64,000 nucleotides of DNA from JALZKA01 sp963753385 (GCA_963753385.1 CAVWCC010000008.1:124001-188000), one strand, 5' to 3'. Positions 17,157-25,674 are shown, counted from the stretch's first letter. Numbers and translations: made by a program. The notes: generated by a model not told the origin, from the letters alone.

Positions 17157-19097
17157 ATGCGTGACCTTGTGCTCCGCGAGGGGTTGAAGACGATGGCCGG
17201 AGACGCGGCGCTGCGCCTCCGCGATCTGCTCGCGGCAGGTCGGGAGATCCCCTACGAGGTGCGCGAGGCCGGCAACGGGTCGGCGCTCGCCGAGTACGTG
17301 CCCCAGACCTCGCGCTTCATCCGCGACCACGTCGCCGAGCTCGTCGCGCTCGATTCGTTCGGCACCACCTGCGCAGCGCTTGAGTCCAACGCGCTCGCCG
17401 GCGTCTACCTCGAGGAGATGGGAGTCCCTGAGCCCGAGGAGGCCAGGCGCCGGGGCGAGCTCGCGGGCGTCGTCTTCCTGTGCCGCCTCTGGCAAGGCTC
17501 GACCGACTTCACCCTCGACGACCAGCGCTTGGAGGCCACGATGGACGAGCTGCTCGACCTGAGCGATCCCGACCTGGGCGAGATCGAGATCGCGGTTCCG
17601 CTGCGCGGATTCCAGATGGACGCCGAGCGGCTCGAGCTGGCCGACGCCAGCATCGTCCGCGCCGACGTCGTCGACGTGCCCATCGAGGCACGGGCCCCGG
17701 AGGGTGTGGGAGGCGCCGGCTGGGAACCGACGTTCCTGGCCGTGACCCGCGTCGAGACTGCCACGGACCCCGTCGGCCCCGGACGCGAAGCGGAGGAGCC
17801 GACGGGCCTTGTGTCTGAGGGTCCCGATGCCGGCCTCCGGGCAGTGGCCGCCTTCCGGCGCGTGGTGACAACGCTTCAACTCTTCAAGGCGGGCGGCGTG
17901 GGTCTCGCCCCGTACGCCTGGATCCGCTCCGGTGGCGATCGCTGGCGCCGGATCGCGACCGGGGCCGGCAAGCCGCGCCCCGGCGGCTACCGGCTGGCCG
18001 ACACCGAGCTGGCCGACCTCGCCGGTTTCTCCCGGGCGCTGGCGGCGGACCACACCCCCTTCAGCCGCATGGACGCAGCCCACGGCGGCTTTCCGGCCAC
18101 ACTCGGCCGCGCGATCTCGCGCTTCCATGCAGGTCTCGAGCGACCGGTGACGCTCGAGGCGCTCAACGACTACCTGCTCACCCTCCGGTTCCTGCTCGAG
18201 GGCGGTGGCCCGGCGTCCCTCGGGATGCCGATGCGGGTCGCGGCCCTCTGCGCCGAGCCCGACGATCGCACCGAGATCAAGGCGACGGTCGAGAACGCGC
18301 TCGCGCTCGAGCGGGAGCTGTGGAGCGGGGAGCCGACGACCGGCTCCGAGCGCCGCCCGCCCGCCGAGATCGCGGCCGAGATCGAGGACCTGACGCGGGC
18401 GATCCTGGGCGATGCCGCCTCCGGGCACCTCGGCACCGAGCTGCGCACCACGGCCGACGAGATCCTCCTGGGCGAGGGCCTCCAGGTCGGCGAGGGCGCG
18501 CCGGACACCCGCGGCGCGACCGCCGAGTGGAGCCCGAGCACCCCGTTTGAGGACGAGGAGTTCGGGATCGCGACGCTCGAGGAGGAGCTCGAGGCCGCCG
18601 TCGCGCCGCCGGAGCCCGAGCTCGACGTCGAGGAACTTGAGGAACCCCGGCCTCCCGACCACCCTGTCGGCCCCGGACGCGAAGCGGAGGAGCCGACAGG
18701 CCCTGTGTTTGTCAGGGCACAGAACCTGATCCACGAGATGGACAGCCCCGATGCGGAGTTCGAATGGGAGGAGCCGACACCGAGCGCCGAGCGAGAGCCC
18801 GTCGCGGAGGCGAGCGGGCCCGACGAGCCGGAAGGGGCGGAGATCCGGGTCCTGCGACCCCGTCCCGAGGAAGGCCCGGTCGCCGACCTGATCGCCGACT
18901 CGGACCAGCACCGGCGCGACGTCGCGAACCGCGTCTCGTTCCTCTTCCCGCCCCCGGAGACCACCGAGTGGCAGGTGCGCGAGGTCGGCTACGACCGCAC
19001 AAAGCGTGCCGAGGTATCGGAAGAGCGACCTAAGTCGCAAGACGAACCGGGCCCCCCCGGGAAGGGCTTGTTCGAGCCGACCACCCACGCTGGCTAA
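17157..19097 (+). CDS. Unknown 646-residue protein carrying repeat insertions
   Basis: No recognised domain. The N-terminal 200 and central residues 230-420 look folded and helical (ALRLRDLLAAGREIPYEVRE; RFHAGLERPVTLEALNDYLL), with no signal peptide or membrane helix; residues 420-640 are acidic, low-complexity and proline-rich. Two identical in-frame insertions PVGPGREAEEPTG (about residues 205-217 and 503-515) are encoded by a 38-nt palindrome, and the last 25 residues (containing PPGKGLFE) by a third, different repeat. The gene thus seems to tolerate inserts in its flexible parts. Start ATG 17157; ATG 17193 is possible. Confidence 0.7.
   Translation: MRDLVLREGLKTMAGDAALRLRDLLAAGREIPYEVREAGNGSALAEYVPQTSRFIRDHVAELVALDSFGTTCAALESNALAGVYLEEMGVPEPEEARRRGELAGVVFLCRLWQGSTDFTLDDQRLEATMDELLDLSDPDLGEIEIAVPLRGFQMDAERLELADASIVRADVVDVPIEARAPEGVGGAGWEPTFLAVTRVETATDPVGPGREAEEPTGLVSEGPDAGLRAVAAFRRVVTTLQLFKAGGVGLAPYAWIRSGGDRWRRIATGAGKPRPGGYRLADTELADLAGFSRALAADHTPFSRMDAAHGGFPATLGRAISRFHAGLERPVTLEALNDYLLTLRFLLEGGGPASLGMPMRVAALCAEPDDRTEIKATVENALALERELWSGEPTTGSERRPPAEIAAEIEDLTRAILGDAASGHLGTELRTTADEILLGEGLQVGEGAPDTRGATAEWSPSTPFEDEEFGIATLEEELEAAVAPPEPELDVEELEEPRPPDHPVGPGREAEEPTGPVFVRAQNLIHEMDSPDAEFEWEEPTPSAEREPVAEASGPDEPEGAEIRVLRPRPEEGPVADLIADSDQHRRDVANRVSFLFPPPETTEWQVREVGYDRTKRAEVSEERPKSQDEPGPPGKGLFEPTTHAG
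17769..17806 (+). repeat. In-frame palindromic element, copy P1
   Basis: Stem CCCGTCGGC (17769-17777) / GCCGACGGG (17798-17806) around a 20-base loop identical to that of copy P2. Translated in the host frame as PVGPGREAEEPTG. The third base pair of the stem is C-G here and T-A in P2 and P3, a compensatory change. Confidence 0.85.
18663..18700 (+). repeat. In-frame palindromic element, copy P2
   Basis: Stem CCTGTCGGC (18663-18671) / GCCGACAGG (18692-18700), same 20-base loop and same reading frame as P1 in the same gene; again encodes PVGPGREAEEPTG. The similarity to P1 extends a few bases past the stem (GGCC[TC]TGTGT). Confidence 0.85.
19020..19074 (+). repeat. Two-hairpin element, copy E (inside a 3' coding end)
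   Basis: GAGCGAC-CTAA-GTCGC hairpin 1 is here fully paired (the A.G mismatch of copies A, B and D is an A-T pair). It is followed by a C-rich arm and GGGAAGGGCTTGTTC as in copy C. It lies in frame at the 3' end of the 646-residue gene and encodes its last residues. Confidence 0.75.
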
Positions 19098-19128
19098 GAA
19101 ACTTCCTCCGATCACCCCAGGAAGAGCG

Positions 19129-19165
19129 GGCCAGGCCACCGAGCAAGACGCTCGGGGCCTTGGCC
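19129..19165. terminator. Bidirectional terminator hairpin
   Basis: Inner stem CCGAGC / GCTCGG with loop AAGAC, extended by GGCCAGGCC / GGCCTTGGCC with two single-base bulges, between convergent stops at 19097 and 19168. Confidence 0.65.
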
Positions 19166-19167
19166 TG

Positions 19168-20109
19168 TCAGCTTTCGGCCGGCGCCAGGGCGGCGTAGTC
19201 GACGCCCGTGAGCTCGGCCGAGACCTCCCACAGCTGCTTGGCCGCGGCCTCGTCTCGCGAACGGCGGCTCGAGCTCGCGAGGGTCGGGTGCCCGCGGGAG
19301 CCGCCCATGCTGTCGGGGCCGACGAACGCGCCCCCCGGCAGGTCGGGCATCGTTGCCGCGTACAGCGAGGGCAGGGCGCCCATCTCGTCGCTCTGCGCGA
19401 GCACGCGGTTCGTGACCGCCATGACCGCGGTGTTGAGACGAGAGACGAGGCCGCCTCCGCGAATCGCCTGGAGGTGCGTAGCGCTGTAGCCCGGGTGGGC
19501 CGCCACGCTCTTCAGCGCCTTGTCGGCGCCGCGGGCCCGCCGGTCGAGCTCGAAGGCGAAGAGTAGGTTGGCGAGCTTCGACTGCGCGTACGCGGTCCAG
19601 CGCTCGTAGCGCCGGGTGAACTGAAGATCGTCGAACCTGATCCGGCCCATCCAATGCGCTCCGCTCGAGACGGTCACCACGCGAGGCTCCGAGCCCGCGA
19701 GCAGCCGCTCGAGCAGCAACCCGGTCAGCGCGAAGTGGCCGAGGTGGTTGGTGCCGAACTGAAGCTCGAACCCGTCGGCGGTCTCGCTGCGGGGCGGCGC
19801 CATGACGCCGGCGTTGTTGACGAGCAGGTCGATCCGCGGGCGGGCCTCTCCGACCCGTGCCGCGAACTCGCGCACCGATCCCAGGTCCGCGAGGTCGAGG
19901 CGCTCGAGCACGACCTCGGCCTCGGGCGCCGCGGCGGCGACCTCCGCGTGCGCACGCTCGCCGCGACCGGGATCGCGGCAGCCCATCACCACCGTCGCTC
20001 CCTTCCGGGCGAGCTCACGCGCGGTGATCAGGCCGAGGCCGCTGTTGGCACCGGTGACGGCCGCGACGCGCCCGCTCTGGTCCGGGATGTCGCTTGCCGT
20101 CCAACCCAT
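19168..20109 (-). CDS. SDR, retinol dehydrogenase/WWOX-like oxidoreductase
   Basis: A 313-residue short-chain dehydrogenase: NADP-type VTGANSGLGLITARELARKGA with the Arg of VMGCRDPGRGE, LLVNNAGVM, FGTNHLGHFALTGLLL, catalytic TVSSGAH and YAQSKLANLLF, then HPGYSATHL. This pattern fits the atypical, retinol-dehydrogenase-like SDR group. ATG 20109 overlaps the upstream arsA2 stop by one base (TGATG), so it is the third gene of that operon. The substrate is unknown; link to the ATPases is by position only. Confidence 0.88.
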   Translation of the reverse strand: MGWTASDIPDQSGRVAAVTGANSGLGLITARELARKGATVVMGCRDPGRGERAHAEVAAAAPEAEVVLERLDLADLGSVREFAARVGEARPRIDLLVNNAGVMAPPRSETADGFELQFGTNHLGHFALTGLLLERLLAGSEPRVVTVSSGAHWMGRIRFDDLQFTRRYERWTAYAQSKLANLLFAFELDRRARGADKALKSVAAHPGYSATHLQAIRGGGLVSRLNTAVMAVTNRVLAQSDEMGALPSLYAATMPDLPGGAFVGPDSMGGSRGHPTLASSSRRSRDEAAAKQLWEVSAELTGVDYAALAPAES

Positions 20110-21251
20110 CACGCTGATGCGGCGAGCTCCTCGCGCTCGGCGGCGCCGGTCGCGAACAGGTAGCGGTTGACCTCCATCAGGCCGTTCAGGTCGTGCACGT
20201 CGAAGTCAAGGTAGGGGACCTGGATCACCGCTCGCGTGCGCATCTCGTTCGCGAGGTGCTCGACGTTTCGGCGGTCGCGCTCGGCGAGGGCGCGGTAGTC
20301 CTCGTAGTTCGAGCCCACGCGCTCGGCCAGGTCCTCGTCGCCGAGGAGCTCTGACAGCCGGTCGTCGAGCTCGGATGCCGCCTCGTCCGCGTAATGGACC
20401 TTGTTGACGATCACTCCGCCGAACGGCAACTTCGCCTCGACCAGCTTGCGGTGGAAGTACACGGCCTCGTCGATCGGCTCGCCCTGGGGGCCGCAGACCA
20501 CCAGGAACATGCTCCGCGAGTCGGCGAGCAGCTCGTTCACGCGCCGTGCGCGCTCGCGGAAGCCGCCCACCATCCCGCTCATCGCCTGGAAGAACTCGGC
20601 CAGGTCCTGGAGCAGGTCGACGCCTGTGATCCTCTTCAGGATCGAGAACATTGCGGACGTCCCGCGGCCTGCGACCTTGGCGGCGATGCCGGTCGGCGCC
20701 ATGAACACGCGCAGCGCCCGGCCCTCGATGAACTGGGTCAGCCGCTTCGGCGCCTCGAGGAAGTCGAGCGCGTTGCGCGAGGGCGGGGTGTCGAGCACCA
20801 GTAGGTCGTAGCGGTCCTCGGCCCAGATCTCGAACAGCTTCTCCATCGCCATGTATTCCTGCGATCCCGCTAGCGCGTTCGAGAGCTGCTGGTAGATCCG
20901 GTTCTCGAGGATCCGCTCGCGCGTCTCCTCGTCCGGCGCGTGCTTGCGGACGACCTCGTCGAAGGTGGCCTTCGGGTCGAGCATCATCGCCCAGAGCTCG
21001 CCGTCGCCCGGATCGGCACCGGCGTCGGTGAACAGCGCCGGGTCGACCTGGCGCTCCTCGTTCCCCAGCTCTGGCAGACCGAGCGAGTCGGCTAGGCGCT
21101 TGGCCGGGTCGATCGTCAGCACGGCGACCTTCTTCCCCCGCATCGCCATCCCCGCGGCGATTGCCGCCGACGTCGTGGTCTTGCCGACGCCGCCCGAGCC
21201 GGCGCAGATGCACACCCGTTTGCCCTCCAGGAGGTCGCCGACCGAAGCCAC
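20109..21251 (-). CDS. Get3/ArsA-like ATPase, second of a tandem pair
   Basis: A 380-residue ATPase with deviant Walker A AGSGGVGKTTTSAAIA, LTIDPAKRLADSLGL (switch), and LLVLDTPPSRNALDFLEAP, followed by a helical insert with many hydrophobic residues (GIAAKVAGRGTSAMFSILKR). GTG 21251 is chosen because repeat copy C supplies AAGGG 10 bases upstream and homology begins with VGDLLEGKRVCICAG. In mycobacteria the equivalent tandem Rv3679-Rv3680 forms a complex; a similar heteromer with the upstream product is likely (inference). Confidence 0.88.
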   Translation of the reverse strand: MASVGDLLEGKRVCICAGSGGVGKTTTSAAIAAGMAMRGKKVAVLTIDPAKRLADSLGLPELGNEERQVDPALFTDAGADPGDGELWAMMLDPKATFDEVVRKHAPDEETRERILENRIYQQLSNALAGSQEYMAMEKLFEIWAEDRYDLLVLDTPPSRNALDFLEAPKRLTQFIEGRALRVFMAPTGIAAKVAGRGTSAMFSILKRITGVDLLQDLAEFFQAMSGMVGGFRERARRVNELLADSRSMFLVVCGPQGEPIDEAVYFHRKLVEAKLPFGGVIVNKVHYADEAASELDDRLSELLGDEDLAERVGSNYEDYRALAERDRRNVEHLANEMRTRAVIQVPYLDFDVHDLNGLMEVNRYLFATGAAEREELAASA

Positions 21252-21309
21252 TACGAACAAGCCCTTGCCAGGGGGGCAAACATGCTTTCGCGACATGAGT
21301 CGCTCATCA
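21252..21309 (-). repeat. Two-hairpin intercistronic element, copy C
   Basis: Occupies exactly the gap between the two ArsA-like genes on the minus strand. It starts on the upstream stop codon (TGATGAGCGAC). Hairpin 1 GCGAC-TCAT-GTCGC is perfectly paired. Hairpin 2 CCC-TGGCAA-GGG carries AAGGG 10 bases before GTG 21251. Confidence 0.88.
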
Positions 21310-22224
21310 AACCCTCTCCGCCAACTGATGCAGATGCTCGGTCCGTATCTCGGGCTCGAAAACAAACGGCATCGTCGACACCGGCGCCTCGGTGAGCTCC
21401 TCCAGCCGGGCGAGCTGCTCGCGCTGGGCAACGGCGCGGCGCCGGACCGACAGGGCGGCTCGCAGCGCCGGCCGCGCGCCGTTCTCGGCGGCCTCGAACG
21501 CGTCCTCGAGCACCCCCTCGTCGGCCTCGGAGAACCGATCCGGGTAGACCCCGTTGCAGAAGATCCGGTCGACCGTTACCCCCACCTCCTCCGTGAGGTC
21601 CCGCTCGAGCGTCGCGGTCTCGTTCACGGGCATCTCCTCCGGGAGGGCGACGATCGCCACGCCCGTGCGGCGGTGGTCGGTCAGCGAGCGGTCGAGCGTC
21701 TCGGCCTGCGACGCGATCGGCCCGACGCGCGCGACGTTGGCGAAGGTGCGCGGCGTCTGCAGGAAGCCGACGCCGTGGCCGGTGGCCGGGGCGTCGACGA
21801 TCACCAGGTCGTAGTTGCGCCCGCCCTTGACCTTGCGCTGGTCGAGCGTGAGCTCCCAGATCTTGCCGATCGTGACCAGCTCCCGGAGGCCGGGCGTGGC
21901 TGCGGCGAGGTAACTGAAGATCCTCGACCGGTACAGCAGGTCCCGCATCGCCCTGACCTTGAGCTGGATCAGGAGGTACTCGCGGATCGCCTCGTCGGGG
22001 TCGATCGAGATCGCCCACAGGTTCTCGGCCATCTCGACCTCCGAGAAGCCGACCTCGGCGCGGTGAAACACGCGCGAGAGGCGCTCCTGGGCGGAGACCT
22101 CGCAGACGATCGTCCGCTTGCCGCGCGCTGCCGCCGCGATGCCGAGCGTCAGGGCGAGGGTCGACTTGCCGACGCCGCCCTTGCCGGTGACGATCACGAG
22201 CCGCTTATCGAACAGGTCGCGCAA
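21307..22224 (-). CDS. Get3/ArsA-like ATPase, first of a tandem pair
   Basis: A 305-residue ATPase: LVIVTGKGGVGKSTLALTLG (Walker A), CEVSAQERLSRVF, LVIVDAPATGHGVGFLQTP (Walker B and switch region) and FCNGVYPDRF. TTG 22224 is chosen for the GAAAGGA site eight bases upstream and the start RDLFDKRLVIVTG. It lacks the long insert of its partner, as in the Rv3679-type subunit. It is divergent from parA; the 96-base gap (22225-22320) contains inverted GC-rich segments but no clear promoter. Confidence 0.87.
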   Translation of the reverse strand: MRDLFDKRLVIVTGKGGVGKSTLALTLGIAAAARGKRTIVCEVSAQERLSRVFHRAEVGFSEVEMAENLWAISIDPDEAIREYLLIQLKVRAMRDLLYRSRIFSYLAAATPGLRELVTIGKIWELTLDQRKVKGGRNYDLVIVDAPATGHGVGFLQTPRTFANVARVGPIASQAETLDRSLTDHRRTGVAIVALPEEMPVNETATLERDLTEEVGVTVDRIFCNGVYPDRFSEADEGVLEDAFEAAENGARPALRAALSVRRRAVAQREQLARLEELTEAPVSTMPFVFEPEIRTEHLHQLAERV

Positions 22225-22320
22225 CCGCCCGATCCTTTCACGAAGGCTCAGGCGGCAAGCCGCGTTGCGGGCTTTGCACGGGGAGGAAACCGCGCCGCGC
22301 GTGCGAATAGTCGCGAGCGT

Positions 22321-23472
22321 ATGGGTCTTTTCAGCCGATCTAGACACGACCGCCGGGATGAGACCCGGGACGACCCGGGGGCGGAGCTCGCCGAGCTCGG
22401 CGAGCACTCGCCGGAACCCGCCGTAACCGTGACCCCGGAGCCCGATGCCGCCGAGGAGATGGAGCCAGTGAACGAGAGCCCTCGTGAGACCACTCGTCCG
22501 GAGGAGCCGGCAGTCGACCTCTCCGAAGAGCTGCACGACGTCGAGGAGGCCATCGCGGAGCCCGAGGTGCGGGCGGCACCGGCCGTCGCCGAGCCCGTCG
22601 ACGAGGAGGAGGACGCCGAGTCGCGGATCAGCTTCGACGATGCCTTGTCGCCCCGGCGGCCGGCCACGACCGGCGTCGCCGATCCGGGCGTCATGGGCGC
22701 GCAGTCCGATCGCCGAGCCAAGGTGATCTCGTTTGCGAACCAGAAGGGCGGCGTCGCCAAGACGACCACGACGCTCAACCTGGCGGTCGCGTTCGCCGAG
22801 TCCGGGCATCAGGTCCTCTGCGTCGACCTCGATCCGCAGGGCAACCTGACGATGAGCCAGGGCATCGACCCCGACAAGGTCGAGACCTCGATGTACGACG
22901 TCCTGGTCCACCACATCCCGATCCGCGACGTCATCCACGAGCGCGAGATCGACATCGCCGTCGCCTCGATCGACCTCGCCGGCGCTGAGATCGCGATGTC
23001 GACCCAGATCGGCCGCGAGCGGTCGCTCGAGAAGGCGCTGTCCGTCGTTGCCGACGACTACGACTTCATCTGCATCGACACGCCGCCCAGCCTCGGCCTG
23101 CTCACGGTCAACGCGCTGACGGCGTCGGACAAGGTAATCGTCCCGGTCCAGTGCGAGTATCTGTCGATGCGCGGCCTGATGCAGCTCCAGGGAACGCTCG
23201 AGATGATCCGCGAGAACCTGAACCCGCGCGTTCAGATCGAGGGGATTCTCCCGACGATGCTCGACTCGCGGACCGTCCACGCCAAGGAGGCGGTGGAGAT
23301 CCTCGAGGAGAACTTCGGCGAACTCGTGTTCAAGTCCCGGATCCGCAAGGCGATCAAGTTCGCCGAGGCCCCGGTCCGCGGCTCAAGCGTCCTGAAGTAC
23401 GATCCCAAGTCGAACGCGGCCGACTACTACCGGGAGCTGGCGAAGGAGGTCCTGACACATGGCGCGTCGTAA
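22321..23472 (+). CDS. ParA/Soj-like ATPase with acidic N-terminal extension
   Basis: A 383-residue protein. Residues 1-130 are acidic and probably disordered; the ParA domain follows with deviant Walker A NQKGGVAKTTTTLNLA (about residues 140-155), VDLDPQGNLTMSQG, FICIDTPPSLGLLTVNAL and VPVQCEYLSMRGLMQL. Family members form dynamic dimers on DNA that position chromosomes or cargo. No parB is adjacent; instead the gene overlaps ftsZ by 14 bases, so the two are co-expressed and this ATPase may position division or chromosome origin (inference). Confidence 0.88.
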   Translation: MGLFSRSRHDRRDETRDDPGAELAELGEHSPEPAVTVTPEPDAAEEMEPVNESPRETTRPEEPAVDLSEELHDVEEAIAEPEVRAAPAVAEPVDEEEDAESRISFDDALSPRRPATTGVADPGVMGAQSDRRAKVISFANQKGGVAKTTTTLNLAVAFAESGHQVLCVDLDPQGNLTMSQGIDPDKVETSMYDVLVHHIPIRDVIHEREIDIAVASIDLAGAEIAMSTQIGRERSLEKALSVVADDYDFICIDTPPSLGLLTVNALTASDKVIVPVQCEYLSMRGLMQLQGTLEMIRENLNPRVQIEGILPTMLDSRTVHAKEAVEILEENFGELVFKSRIRKAIKFAEAPVRGSSVLKYDPKSNAADYYRELAKEVLTHGAS

Positions 23473-24934
23473 GCGGGCCAGCATGCGCGAGGGACCCCTC
23501 GCCGACCTCTTCCGCTCGACCGCGCAGCCCGACGACCCGCCCGAGGCGCCGACGCCTCCTCCGCGCCGCGAGGACGAGACGCGCGTGATGCGCGAGGAGC
23601 CCGCGGCGAGCGAGCCCGAAGCCCGCGAGGAGCCCGCCGAGCAGGAGGTCTTCGACGTGGAGGAGCCGGAGCCGGAGCGCGAGGAGGTACATGCCTATCG
23701 CGCCGAGGAGGAGCCCGCCGCGGCCGACGTCCCGGACCGCAAGGACCGCCTCACGAAGATCTTCGCCGAGGACCCCGAGCCTGCGGGAGCGATATACGGG
23801 CGCGAGGACCCGGACTACACGCGTTCCTCCGACCCGCCCCGTCCACACTCGCCGGTGATCCGCGTCGTCGGCGTCGGCGGCGCCGGCGTCAACGCCGTCA
23901 ACCGCATGGTCGAGGCCGGCATTCCGGGCGTCGAGTTCATGGCGATCAACACCGACCTGCAGTCGCTCCAGCAGTCGCTCGCCGACGTGACCGTCCACCT
24001 CGGCACGGGCGCCCAGCGCGGCCTCGGCGCGGGATCGAACCCGGAGTTGGGCTATCGCTCCGCATTCGAGGAGCAGGACAAGATCAAGCGCCTCCTCAAG
24101 GGCTCGGACATGGTCTTCGTCACCGCCGGGGCCGGCGGCGGCACCGGCACGGGCGCCGCGCCGGTCGTCGCCAGGCTGGCGCGTGACGTGGGCTCGCTCA
24201 CGGTCGGCATCATCACCAAGCCGTTCAGGTTCGAGGGCACGCGCCGCGCGAAGCAGGCCGACGACGGGGTCGACGCGCTGGCCGCCGAGGTCGACACGCT
24301 GATCGTCGTCCCGAACGAGAAGCTACTCTCGGTGCTCGCCACCAACACGACCATGATCGAGGCCTTCCAGGTCGCCGACGACGTGCTGCGCCAGGGCGTC
24401 CAGGGGATCTCCGAGCTAATCACCCTCCCGGGCCTGATCAACCTCGACTTCGCCGACGTCCGCACCACGATGCGCGACGCGGGCCAGGCTCTGCTCGGGA
24501 TCGGCATGGGCGCGGGCGACAACCGCGCGGTGGCGGCCGCCGAGCGCGCGGTGTCCTCGCCGCTGCTCGAGACGTCGGTGAACGGTGCCAAGTCGATCCT
24601 GCTCTCGATCACCGCGGGCGAGGACCTGACCCTGATGGAGGTCTCTGACGCGGCCAAGATCGTCCAGGAGGCCGCCCACCCGGACGCGAACATCATCTTC
24701 GGCGCGAATATCGACGAGTCCCTGACCGATCAGGTCTGGGTGACCGTCATCGCCACGCGCTTCGACGGCCGCGGCCGCCGCGCTGACGGCTCGACGAGCG
24801 ACAAGCGCGCGGCGGGCTCGACCCAGGTCTCGACCCGCCGGCCGGCGGAGCGCCGCGCCGGCACCGCGAAGGAGTTCGAGTCCCGGCCGAAGGACCTCGA
24901 GCTCGACGTTCCCGAGTTCGTCCCGGGCTCGTAG
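23459..24934 (+). CDS. ftsZ: Cell division protein FtsZ with long N-terminal extension
   Basis: The tubulin-like GTPase of the division ring. The core starts only at about residue 132 (VIRVVGVGGAGVNAVNRM) and contains the GTP-binding signature AGAGGGTGTGAAP, the T7 loop LINLDFADVRT and NRAVAAAERA. The C-terminal LDVPEFVPGS resembles the conserved tail that binds FtsA/SepF. Total 491 residues, against about 380 usual. The first 130 residues are charged, E/P-rich and of the same type as the extension of the overlapping ParA-like gene. ATG 23459 is the first start and reads MARRKRASM. Confidence 0.95.
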   Translation: MARRKRASMREGPLADLFRSTAQPDDPPEAPTPPPRREDETRVMREEPAASEPEAREEPAEQEVFDVEEPEPEREEVHAYRAEEEPAAADVPDRKDRLTKIFAEDPEPAGAIYGREDPDYTRSSDPPRPHSPVIRVVGVGGAGVNAVNRMVEAGIPGVEFMAINTDLQSLQQSLADVTVHLGTGAQRGLGAGSNPELGYRSAFEEQDKIKRLLKGSDMVFVTAGAGGGTGTGAAPVVARLARDVGSLTVGIITKPFRFEGTRRAKQADDGVDALAAEVDTLIVVPNEKLLSVLATNTTMIEAFQVADDVLRQGVQGISELITLPGLINLDFADVRTTMRDAGQALLGIGMGAGDNRAVAAAERAVSSPLLETSVNGAKSILLSITAGEDLTLMEVSDAAKIVQEAAHPDANIIFGANIDESLTDQVWVTVIATRFDGRGRRADGSTSDKRAAGSTQVSTRRPAERRAGTAKEFESRPKDLELDVPEFVPGS

Positions 24935-24938
24935 CGCG

Positions 24939-25052
24939 TCACAAGCCGGCGCGCTGATTCGCCACCGGACCTATCCGCTCGACGAGGTCCCCGACGCCAT
25001 CCGCTACCTGGAGGAGGGTCACGCCCGGGGGAAGGTCGTGGTCACGGTGTGA
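24939..25052 (+). pseudogene. C-terminal remnant of an MDR/zinc-type alcohol dehydrogenase or quinone oxidoreductase
   Basis: One frame reads IRHRTYPLDEVPDAIRYL, then EEGHARGKVVVTV and a stop at 25050-25052. This is the typical final 35 residues of medium-chain NAD(P)H:quinone oxidoreductases. No start codon or upstream part of such a gene exists, because ftsZ ends at 24934. It is therefore a fragment left by deletion or rearrangement (or a chimeric join). Confidence 0.65.
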
Positions 25053-25074
25053 TCCACACCGTAGAGTCGGCGAC

Positions 25075-25674
25075 GTGTCCGAGTCGCTCGTCAGCCGATC
25101 GATTGACCTGCCGAGTGGCGAGCTCGGGCTCCTGCAGCCTCAGGAATCCGCCGACCTGCCCGACGCCGGGCCGGTCGAGTGGGCCCCGATCGCGCCGTAC
25201 TGGTCGGTCCTCTGGCGCAGCGGGGTTGCGCTGGCTCGTGAGTTGGACGGCGTGCCGGTCGCAGGCAAGCGCGTCGTCGAGCTGGGCTGCGGCCTGGCGC
25301 TGCCGAGCATCGCCGCCGCACGCGCGGGGGCGGAGGTGCTGGCCACCGACGCGTCTTCGGAGGCGCTCTCGCTCGTTACACGTAACGCGGATGCCAACGG
25401 CGTTCGGGTCGAGACGGATGCGCTCGACTGGGCGGCGCCGGAGGAGCTCGTGTCACGCGGCCCGTTCGATGTCGCGCTGGCCGCAGATGTTCTCTACGAG
25501 GACTCGAGCGTCGCCCCGCTCCTCGCGCTCCTGCCTCGCCTCGCACCGGTGGCATGGCTTGCCGATCCGGGTCGGCCGGTGGCTCGCGGGTTCCTCGAGC
25601 AGGCACGGGACAGGTGGCCGGTGATGACCCGCGTGCGCGGTGTGGTCCAGATCCACCGCCTTCAGTTCGCCTGA
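25075..25674 (+). CDS. Class I SAM methyltransferase, PRMT/nicotinamide-N-methyltransferase-like
   Basis: GTG start; 199 residues. VEWAPIAPYWSVLWRSGVALA precedes the SAM motif VVELGCGLALPSIAAARAGAEVLATD and the LAADVLYED motif, the arrangement of the METTL21/NNMT-like Methyltransf_16 family. Many members methylate protein lysines or small amines. Substrate unknown. Confidence 0.82.
   Translation: MSESLVSRSIDLPSGELGLLQPQESADLPDAGPVEWAPIAPYWSVLWRSGVALARELDGVPVAGKRVVELGCGLALPSIAAARAGAEVLATDASSEALSLVTRNADANGVRVETDALDWAAPEELVSRGPFDVALAADVLYEDSSVAPLLALLPRLAPVAWLADPGRPVARGFLEQARDRWPVMTRVRGVVQIHRLQFA

Noticed and set aside
17142..19109. Imperfect direct repeats (AAGAAACTGCCTCC / AAGAAACTTCCTCC) flanking the 646-residue gene
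   Set aside because: Only 13 of 14 bases match and there is no transposase or inverted ends; chance is plausible in this composition.
22225..22320. A sixth, degenerate copy of the two-hairpin element between arsA1 and parA
   Set aside because: On the minus strand GCGA-CTAT-TCGC and CCTCCCCGTGCAAAGCC are faintly similar, but spacing and hairpin 2 do not match well enough.
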